DNA of 7,755 nucleotides from Prevotellaceae bacterium UBA1726 (lineage in GTDB: Bacteria; Bacteroidota; Bacteroidia; Bacteroidales; Bacteroidaceae). Below are positions 1 to 3,744 of the stretch, piece by piece; the first letter of the stretch is position 1, and every line of letters begins with the position of its first letter. Position numbers and translations under genes: made by a program. The notes below the pieces were generated by a model. It made no database searches. It saw only the letters and a list, made by a program, of their open reading frames with translations, and had not been told where the DNA came from. Where the stretch lies: assembly GCA_002316005.1 (NCBI GenBank), contig DCIM01000062.1, positions 1 through 7,755 of the forward strand, read 5' to 3'.

Positions 1-695
1 TTTACGGCATCCGTAGTGTTGACATCGCCATCACCATTCACGTCTACCATAATAGGATCTGCGCTCTTATCCTTGCCGAGATAATAGTTGATGATGCTTA
101 CTGCATCAGTAGTGTTCACTACCTTATCTTTATTCACATCACCGAGGAGTGCGTATTCAACATTAGTAATCTTTCCTTCAGTGCCGCTTTGCTCTTCAAC
201 AGCCAAGTCTGTAGCAACAAAGTTGTTCTGATCGTCAGTCTTCACGAAGGTGACATTGCTGAAAGTAGCAGTAACAGTGCTTGGATCGCAAGCCTCTGCC
301 GATGTGAGGTTCAGCTTCAAGATTGTACCTGCTGTACCAGCAATATTGTTGTTGCCAAGGTTGTATCCCAAAATGCGAACAACATTGCCCGCCTCATTCT
401 GAGCAGCATAGTTCACAACGAAAGGAGTTGCAACCTCCTCGCCTCCAATTTCGACCTTTCCACCCTCAGCAAGACGAGTAGATGAAGCTGTAACGCCATT
501 CTCTGTATTCACTGTGAATCCCTCTGGAAGAGTGACATCCAACTGGAAGGCATTATAGTTTGCCTGGGTGTTGTTCAGAACCACATGCATTGTCCAGTCA
601 GTACCCGAACCAACGGTCAAACCAGTAACATTATCGTCAGCAAAAGCGTTGCCAACGAAGCATGCCATCAATAGAGTTAAAAGAATATTTTTCAT
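1..695 (-). CDS. Secreted cohesin-like plus dockerin type I protein (3' end outside window)
   Basis: Reads from ATG at 695-693 leftward with no stop, giving 231 codons before the window edge. Residues 1-19 form a signal peptide (MKNILLTLLMACFVGNAFA, then DD), so export is expected. Residues about 24-165 are beta-rich with a cohesin-like pattern: AFQLDVTLPEGF, then RILGYNLGNNNIAGTAGTILKLNL. Residues 186-197 (DVNKDKVVNTTD) and 218-229 (DVNGDGDVNTTD) are two dockerin calcium-binding loops with Asp/Asn at positions 1, 3, 5, 9 and 12; the first is followed by the helix AVSIINYYLGK. The start is supported by the signal peptide and by a Bacteroidetes promoter 35 nt upstream. LMAC at residues 9-12 is only a poor lipobox. 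Known: cohesins bind dockerins in cellulosomes, but Bacteroidetes proteins of this architecture are mostly uncharacterised. Inferred: a surface or secreted protein able to take part in cohesin-dockerin contacts. The cohesin assignment is by pattern only. Confidence 0.85.
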   Translation of the reverse strand, partial: MKNILLTLLMACFVGNAFADDNVTGLTVGSGTDWTMHVVLNNTQANYNAFQLDVTLPEGFTVNTENGVTASSTRLAEGGKVEIGGEEVATPFVVNYAAQNEAGNVVRILGYNLGNNNIAGTAGTILKLNLTSAEACDPSTVTATFSNVTFVKTDDQNNFVATDLAVEEQSGTEGKITNVEYALLGDVNKDKVVNTTDAVSIINYYLGKDKSADPIMVDVNGDGDVNTTDAV

Positions 696-729
696 AACTA
701 TTTTTTCTTATAATATAAGAATCTGACTG

Positions 730-761
730 CAAAGATAATCATTTTTCCCAAAACTGACAAA
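730..761 (-). promoter_or_regulatory. Bacteroidetes-type promoter of the cohesin/dockerin gene
   Basis: On the minus strand the -33 box TTTG (761-758) is followed by exactly 20 nt and the -7 box TATCTTTG (737-730), matching the Bacteroidetes sigma-ABfr consensus TTTG / TAnnTTTG. The ATG at 695 lies 35 nt downstream, so the 5' leader would be about 28 nt. No Shine-Dalgarno is visible, which is usual for this phylum. Confidence 0.75.
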
Positions 762-999
762 AAAAAATGCGAAATATGTATAATCTTTGATGTTTTTTGC
801 AATATTCCTTTTAAATTGTCAGCTGAAATGCGAGAGAAGATACTTTGTTGGGGGTTTTTGAATATCATCAATGTTTTCCCTCCTTCGCCATTTCCTGCCT
901 CCGCTGAGGCGTACTCTGGGAATTTACAGTCGTGGACTTTGACCGGTGTCTCATTGTCCCTTGTCCTTTACTCCTCTGATTCACAATGACAAGGTGTGT

Positions 1000-1045
1000 G
1001 CAAGTCGAGCGGAGAATGATGCTCGTATCAATTCTCCCGAGCGTA
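1000..1045. repeat. Stem-loop GGAGAATGAT / ATCAATTCTCC
   Basis: On the plus strand the arm GGAGAATGAT is followed by the loop GCTCGT and the arm ATCAATTCTCC, giving 10 paired bases with a single bulged A. It lies within about 75 nt downstream of the orphan minus-strand promoter, so any transcript from that promoter would carry it. Coordinates are approximate. No U-tract follows on either strand, so it is not a standard terminator. Confidence 0.4.
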
Positions 1046-1055
1046 GCCAGAGCTC

Positions 1056-1113
1056 GCAATCAGAACCTTGTTATCTGATTGCAAAGGTACAAAGATTTCT
1101 TTACACCACCAAA
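1056..1113 (-). promoter_or_regulatory. Orphan Bacteroidetes promoter with a 9-bp inverted repeat at its start site
   Basis: On the minus strand TTTG (1113-1110), exactly 20 nt, then TACCTTTG (1089-1082) give the same geometry as the two gene promoters in this window. Starting at the last base of the -7 box is a perfect 9-bp inverted repeat, GCAATCAGA / TCTGATTGC (arms 1082-1074 and 1064-1056, 9-nt spacer). Transcription would start near 1075, inside the repeat. No convincing coding region follows; the first good start codon downstream is the one at 695, which has its own promoter. The repeat could be an operator or a stabilising 5' hairpin of a small RNA. Confidence 0.5.
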
Positions 1114-1227
1114 TTTTTACAAGTATTTTTTCTTACTTTTTTGTTATTTTTTGGCGTTTATATCTCCCCTCGCCTTGGGAGGCTTTTGACTCGCTATCAA
1201 AATGCAGGAGGGGGGTGAGGTCTCCCT

Positions 1228-1243
1228 ATAACCAATTGGTTAT
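1228..1243. repeat. 16-bp perfect palindrome
   Basis: ATAACCAATTGGTTAT is identical to its own reverse complement. No gene starts within 500 bp on either side, and no poly-T follows, so it is neither an obvious promoter operator nor a terminator. It could be a binding site for a dimeric DNA-binding protein or part of a dispersed repeat. Confidence 0.55.
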
Positions 1244-1276
1244 CAAGGCTTTACAAAAACATCATTTTTATGCTTT

Positions 1277-1293
1277 TATTCCTATGGAATAAT
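1277..1293. repeat. Short hairpin, 7-bp arms
   Basis: TTATTCC-TAT-GGAATAA forms a perfect 7-bp stem with a 3-nt loop. No T-tract follows in either direction and no gene ends nearby, so its role is unknown. Confidence 0.4.
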
Positions 1294-1478
1294 CCTTGAA
1301 AATTAGTTATTAGTTTTTGTCATTTAAGCGTTTTCAGAAAAGTATCTCGCCGCAGAGATTTCGGGCGAGGCTATTCTATCCCCTTTGAGTTAGATTGTAT
1401 GCAATTATTGCAAGTAATAATACTTTACATATAGTAATACATTAGTATTTCTATATACTGGTTCATTATGCTATGTTT

Positions 1479-1507
1479 GTGAGAATGTGAGAATGTGAGA
1501 ATGTGAG
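1479..1507. repeat. 8-bp tandem array A (unit GTGAGAAT)
   Basis: Three exact copies of GTGAGAAT (1479-1486, 1487-1494, 1495-1502) plus a partial copy, GTGAG. The same unit returns in array C about 150 bp to the right, and a related unit occurs in inverted orientation in array B. Confidence 0.9.
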
Positions 1508-1533
1508 GTTTTGTACGGAAAGGTAGGTCGTTA

Positions 1534-1565
1534 TCACAAAATCGCAAACTCACAAACTCACAAAC
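1534..1565. repeat. 8-bp tandem array B (unit TCACAAAC, inverted relative to A and C)
   Basis: Four 8-bp units: TCACAAAA, TCGCAAAC, TCACAAAC, TCACAAAC. The reverse complement (GTTTGTGA) shares the GTGA core with arrays A and C, so B can pair imperfectly with either. Confidence 0.85.
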
Positions 1566-1594
1566 AGGGTGTTTTAGGAAAGTTTCTGCTATAC

Positions 1595-1629
1595 TATATA
1601 TAATAATAATATATATTTATATTATATAG
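1595..1629. repeat. AT-rich imperfect palindrome 1, between arrays B and C
   Basis: A 35-bp tract made almost only of A and T. It begins with CTATATATAATAAT and ends with ATTTATATTATATAG, so the two ends pair with a few mismatches. It lies between inverted arrays B and C and is easily melted. Confidence 0.6.
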
Positions 1630-1653
1630 AATACGCCTATAGACACTCTAAAT

Positions 1654-1684
1654 GTGAGATGTGAGAATGTGAGAATGTGAGAAA
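1654..1684. repeat. 8-bp tandem array C (unit GTGAGAAT)
   Basis: A 7-bp variant GTGAGAT (1654-1660), then GTGAGAAT at 1661-1668 and 1669-1676, then GTGAGAAA (1677-1684). Same unit and orientation as array A. The 1-bp deletion in the first unit suggests slippage or decay. Confidence 0.88.
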
Positions 1685-1692
1685 AAAACATG

Positions 1693-1724
1693 TTGCAAGG
1701 TTGCACTGTTGCACTGTTGCAAGG
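1693..1724. repeat. 8-bp tandem array D (units TTGCAAGG and TTGCACTG)
   Basis: Four units in an a-b-b-a order: TTGCAAGG, TTGCACTG, TTGCACTG, TTGCAAGG. Positions 1700-1721 are the exact reverse complement of 1831-1852 in array E, a perfect 22-bp inverted repeat. Confidence 0.9.
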
Positions 1725-1744
1725 AGTATCTTAATACAATTTTC

Positions 1745-1798
1745 CCTTAGATAATAATAATAATGTATATATATAGTATTATAATATATATATTAAGG
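1745..1798. repeat. AT-rich imperfect palindrome 2, between arrays D and E
   Basis: A 54-bp tract beginning CCTTAGATAATA and ending TATATATATTAAGG. The CCTTA and TAAGG ends pair and the centre is alternating TA. It lies between the inverted arms of arrays D and E, mirroring the B / palindrome 1 / C layout. Confidence 0.6.
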
Positions 1799-1830
1799 AG
1801 TTTTTGGTAATACCATACTGATTGCTACCC

Positions 1831-1853
1831 TGCAACAGTGCAACAGTGCAACA
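1831..1853. repeat. 8-bp tandem array E (unit GCAACAGT, inverted relative to D)
   Basis: Two full copies of GCAACAGT (1832-1839, 1840-1847) and a partial third, GCAACA. Bases 1831-1852 are the exact reverse complement of 1700-1721. The array ends only 5 bp before the proposed left end of the insertion sequence. Confidence 0.88.
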
Positions 1854-1858
1854 TCAAT

Positions 1859-1883
1859 TGTGCTACCCTAAAATAAGTTGAAT
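1859..1883 (+). repeat. IS terminal inverted repeat, orfB end
   Basis: This 25-bp end starts TGTGCTACCC and finishes GTTGAAT. It agrees with the other end at 19 of 25 positions with no gaps. Degenerate extra copies of the inner part occur further in, at about 1899-1917 and 1957-1977. Confidence 0.7.
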
Positions 1884-2014
1884 GGATTTGTACTATAAGC
1901 CTGAGGTTAGTTGAATGCTTTTCGGCTTCGCTCGGTTTCACCGCTTCGGTACGAAGAACCCTTGGCTTGGTTGAATGAAACATACCTAAGCACTGATGAT
2001 GATTGAATATATGC

Positions 2015-2968
2015 CTAAAAACTACATTCAATTGAATTCAGTGTTTGCGGTGCAAAGTTAGTTGCTCCTTCTTTAATATCCAAATTATTTAAGTATTTTT
2101 CTCTGTAACTGGTCCATTTTTTATTGATTCTACCCTTATATCCGGATGCCTGGCGCGGAGTCATGTTGTCGAGACTCATGTGTGGACGCTCGTTGTTGAA
2201 GAAGTTAACGGCTTTTTCCATTGAGCGTCTTACTTCTGCTATGGAACGGAATCTGATGTCCTTGAACATTTCATTCTTTATCGTATTGTTAAGGCGCTCT
2301 GCAACGGCATTGTCCTTCGGGTCTCCGGTTTCGGTCATGCTGATGCGTATGCCTGCCTCGTAGAGCACTGATGTATATGCCGCACTGACGTATTGTATGC
2401 CTCTGTCGGAGTGGTGGATGAGATCCACATGTTCTTCGCCGACGAGAGTCTCTATCGCCTGCAGGAGGCATTCCACGCTATGCCACGCCTCGAGGGTCTC
2501 GCCTACATACCACCCGACAATCTCCTTTGTGTAGTAGTCGGAGATCATGGAAAGGTAGCAGAATGTATATTCGTCATCGCTTGTCCATATCGGTATGTAT
2601 GTGATGTCGGTCACCCACACCTGGTTCTTGCGTGTGGGGATGAGTTCCTTTATTAGGTTCGGATATGTAGGGAGGCCGTGCGTGGAGTCGGTCGTACGAG
2701 GCTTGCGCCTCGGTTTCCTGACATACAGGTTGTTGCCGGCAATGATGGCCTCCATCTTGTCTCTGCCTACCATATGCTCGTGGCCCATGCCGAATCGTTT
2801 CTGGTACATGCTGTGGAGCTTCGCTCCTCCAATACCAGGATCATACTTGCGTATCTCATGGATAAACTGCACGACCATCTCCTCTGTAAGAAGTTGCTTC
2901 TCAATCGTGTCCCTGTGCTGATAGTAAGCTTGCCAGCTTTTGCCAAACAGCCGGCAGAGAAGGCCCAT
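2015..2968 (-). CDS. IS3-family transposase OrfB, DDE integrase-core subunit
   Basis: The 317-aa frame holds the catalytic core that cleaves and joins transposon ends. An HTH_21-like segment lies at about residues 25-80 (KYDPGIGGAKLHSMY), followed by the integrase core. The catalytic triad is visible: D121 in WVTDITYIP, D188 in HHSDRGIQY and E224 in DNAVAERLNN, with exactly 35 residues between the second D and the E, the IS3-family DD(35)E. A conserved lysine/arginine region follows (NNTIKNE), then FNNERPHMSLDNMTPRQA. The ATG at 2968 is probably not the main start: the frame is open upstream and encodes TWCQTVKELAAEKVKGQT back to a slippery A7 run, so the working product is most likely an OrfAB fusion of 482 aa. 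The stop is TAG at 2015-2017. No catalytic residue is missing, so the enzyme is plausibly functional. Confidence 0.95.
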   Translation of the reverse strand: MGLLCRLFGKSWQAYYQHRDTIEKQLLTEEMVVQFIHEIRKYDPGIGGAKLHSMYQKRFGMGHEHMVGRDKMEAIIAGNNLYVRKPRRKPRTTDSTHGLPTYPNLIKELIPTRKNQVWVTDITYIPIWTSDDEYTFCYLSMISDYYTKEIVGWYVGETLEAWHSVECLLQAIETLVGEEHVDLIHHSDRGIQYVSAAYTSVLYEAGIRISMTETGDPKDNAVAERLNNTIKNEMFKDIRFRSIAEVRRSMEKAVNFFNNERPHMSLDNMTPRQASGYKGRINKKWTSYREKYLNNLDIKEGATNFAPQTLNSIECSF

Positions 2969-3028
2969 CGTCTGACCTTTGACCTTCTCTGCGGCAAGCT
3001 CTTTTACTGTTTGGCACCAGGTTTTTTT
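2941..3028 (-). promoter_or_regulatory. Programmed -1 frameshift signal: A7 slippery run plus bipartite stem-loop
   Basis: On the minus strand the heptamer A_AAA_AAA (3028-3022) is in the OrfA frame (AGA AAA AAA). Five nucleotides later a stem begins. The outer arm TGCCAAACAG (3016-3007) pairs perfectly with CTGTTTGGCA (2950-2941). After a 12-nt bulge holding the OrfA stop codon, the inner arm CCGCAGAGAAGG (2994-2983) pairs with CCTTCTCTGCCGG (2963-2951) with one bulged base. The 19-nt loop contains the orfB ATG. A slip by -1 gives one uninterrupted 482-aa frame from 3462 to 2015. Slippery run, spacing and stem together fit the known recoding mechanism of the family. Confidence 0.88.
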
Positions 3029-3462
3029 CTTATTGGAATATTGAAGGTCTTCTCGGCTATGTCTATCATCACATCCTTGGCATGATTAGACCACTCTGCC
3101 ATCTTCAATGCTTCCTGAAGCTGCTTGTTCTCCTCCCTGAGGCGGGCAAGCTCTTCCTCTGGTGACTCTACCGGATTCTGTTTCTTTCGAGGCATAGGCT
3201 TTTTATTTGATTTTGTGTCACTAACTGGGGAATCGGACAAGTCTTCATCCTTTAGTTCTGCAAATTTACTAATCCATCTCCATATTGTGACCGGATGGAC
3301 CGAATATTTTTCACTTAATGCAGAAATTGGCACTTTATTCTTCAAATGTGCCGTGACAATGAGACGAATCTCTGTTTCAGAGTAATGCCTATAGCCTTGT
3401 CTCTTGCGTTGCAATGCATACTCATGTAATTCCTTGTCGGTTGAATAAAAGTTTTCTTTCAT
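3004..3462 (-). CDS. IS3-family transposase OrfA, DNA-binding subunit
   Basis: A 152-aa protein from ATG at 3462, ending at TAA (3006-3004). It binds the IS ends and is the N-terminal part of the OrfAB transposase. A helix-turn-helix spans about residues 30-66 (SETEIRLIV...ALSEKYSVHPVTIWRWISKF). A basic linker follows, then a leucine-zipper-like coiled coil at about residues 102-123 (EEELARLREENKQLQEALKM), as expected for multimerisation in IS3 OrfA proteins. An in-frame TTG at 3483 would add seven residues (MNKKHLI), but it lies inside the terminal repeat, so the ATG is preferred. That ATG sits in the loop of an 11-bp-stem hairpin. Codons 145-147 (AGA AAA AAA) carry the slippery site for the shift into OrfB. 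OrfA alone is usually a regulator or inhibitor of transposition in this family. Confidence 0.93.
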   Translation of the reverse strand: MKENFYSTDKELHEYALQRKRQGYRHYSETEIRLIVTAHLKNKVPISALSEKYSVHPVTIWRWISKFAELKDEDLSDSPVSDTKSNKKPMPRKKQNPVESPEEELARLREENKQLQEALKMAEWSNHAKDVMIDIAEKTFNIPIRKKPGAKQ

Positions 3463-3484
3463 AATTAGATGTTTTTTATTCAAC
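3440..3484 (-). promoter_or_regulatory. Hairpin enclosing the orfA start codon
   Basis: GTTGAATAAAA occurs on the minus strand at 3484-3474 and, perfectly inverted, at 3450-3440 (TTTTATTCAAC). The stem is 11 bp with a 23-nt loop, and the ATG at 3462-3460 sits in the middle of the loop. Transcripts entering from outside would carry the full stem, as in other IS elements where a 5' hairpin limits transposase translation. The two arms also look like transposase-binding sites, because GTTGAAT is the inner part of both IS ends. Confidence 0.6.
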
Positions 3485-3502
3485 GTTTTTCAGGGCAAGA
3501 CA
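3478..3502 (-). repeat. IS terminal inverted repeat, orfA end
   Basis: Read inward on the minus strand it starts TGTCTTGCCC and ends GTTGAAT, pairing with 1859-1883. The orfA start codon lies 16 bp inside this repeat. Confidence 0.7.
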
Positions 3503-3509
3503 CACACCT

Positions 3510-3530
3510 CGTTTATATAAAATATAAACG
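3510..3530. repeat. AT-rich hairpin just outside the IS
   Basis: CGTTTATA and TATAAACG form a perfect 8-bp stem around the loop TAAAA (3518-3522), 8 bp beyond the IS end. TGCGCA follows directly. No gene starts or ends here, so its role is unclear. Confidence 0.45.
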
Positions 3531-3592
3531 TGCGCATAAATTACCCGTCAAAAATCGCCGAGAAGGCCTCAAATTTGCGTTCTGGCGGGTTT

Positions 3593-3609
3593 TCTCGTTT
3601 TTCACGAGA
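3593..3609. repeat. Short hairpin TCTCGT / ACGAGA
   Basis: TCTCGT-TTTTC-ACGAGA is a perfect 6-bp stem with a 5-nt loop. It is not followed by a T-tract and lies beyond the terminator of the neighbouring gene. Confidence 0.35.
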
Positions 3610-3691
3610 GTATCTCCGCTAAAACAATTTCGAGGGAGTGTGCGGAAGATACGAAAGAAGGCCGATTCCAGTTACGAAACCAGTTGTCAAA

Positions 3692-3720
3692 CAAAAAGTC
3701 CCCTCCAAACGGAGAGGACT
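3692..3720 (-). terminator. Intrinsic terminator of the F5/8-dockerin gene
   Basis: On the minus strand AGTCCTCTCC, loop GTTT, then GGAGGGGACT form a 10-bp stem with one G-U pair (3720-3711 with 3706-3697). TTTTTGT follows at once. It starts 25 nt after the TAA of the gene ending at 3745. Confidence 0.85.
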
Positions 3721-3744
3721 CTATATTGAAGAAAATTCTATCTA

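Larger units (their letters stand above)
696..1858. other. Gene-poor 1.16-kb intergenic region rich in palindromes and 8-bp repeats
   Basis: No open frame here looks like a real gene: those present are under 95 codons, have no domain pattern or signal peptide, and overlap structured DNA. From left to right the region holds the promoter of the gene ending at 695, a small GCCTC-cgct-GAGGC hairpin (897-910), an orphan minus-strand promoter with an inverted repeat (1056-1113), a 16-bp palindrome (1228-1243), a 7-bp-arm hairpin (1277-1293), an AT-rich stretch (about 1380-1475), and five arrays of 8-bp units around two AT-rich palindromes (1479-1853). No tRNA or rRNA was recognised. Confidence 0.7.
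1859..3502 (-). mobile_element. IS3-family insertion sequence, IS150-like ends (about 1.64 kb)
   Basis: The element carries orfA and orfB of an IS3-type transposase in two frames. Reading inward from 1859 on the plus strand (TGTGCTACCCTAAAAT...) and inward from 3502 on the minus strand (TGTCTTGCCCTGAAAA...), the two 25-bp ends match at 19 positions, without gaps, and both end in GTTGAAT. TG/CA termini with the pattern TGT..T.CCCT.AAA...GTTGAAT are typical of the IS150 group. No target-site duplication is evident: 1855-1858 is CAAT and 3503-3506 is CACA. The insertion or one end may therefore have decayed, or the boundary may be off. The orfB side has an unusually long tail of about 155 bp after the stop, holding more copies of the terminal motif. 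The transposase frames look intact, so the element may be active. It sits between two dockerin genes without breaking either. Confidence 0.85.

Noticed and set aside
868..1059. 63-codon minus-strand frame just downstream of the orphan promoter
   Set aside because: Position is tempting, but the protein is Arg/Ser/Thr-rich with no domain or signal and overlaps structured sequence. An RNA or a non-coding repeat is more likely.
946..1292. Two overlapping plus-strand open frames of 90 and 74 codons
   Set aside because: They lack a plus-strand promoter, have odd composition, overlap each other and cross the orphan promoter and hairpins. Nothing suggests selection for protein.
1340..1370. CTCGCC / GGCGAG hairpin as a terminator
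   Set aside because: Only 6 bp with a 12-nt loop, no T-tract on either strand and no gene ending nearby.
1479..1853. Possible CRISPR array
   Set aside because: Units are 8 bp, directly abutting, with no unique spacers of regular length and no cas genes.
1825..2031. 68-codon minus-strand frame with three HST tripeptides
   Set aside because: The HST repeats are the translation of the repeated CATTCAAC DNA motif at the IS end, and the frame runs out of the IS into array E.
2124..2921. Plus-strand open frames across orfB
   Set aside because: They are shadows of the transposase gene, whose minus-strand frame shows the complete DDE motif set.
3463..3483. TTG at 3483 as the orfA start
   Set aside because: It lies inside the IS terminal repeat, adds residues with no family support, and an ATG follows seven codons later.
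1855..3506. Target-site duplication of the IS
   Set aside because: CAAT on the left and CACA on the right do not match at 3 or 4 bp, and the inner TTGAAT alternatives (1878, 1911, 1971, 2003) do not give matching flanks either.
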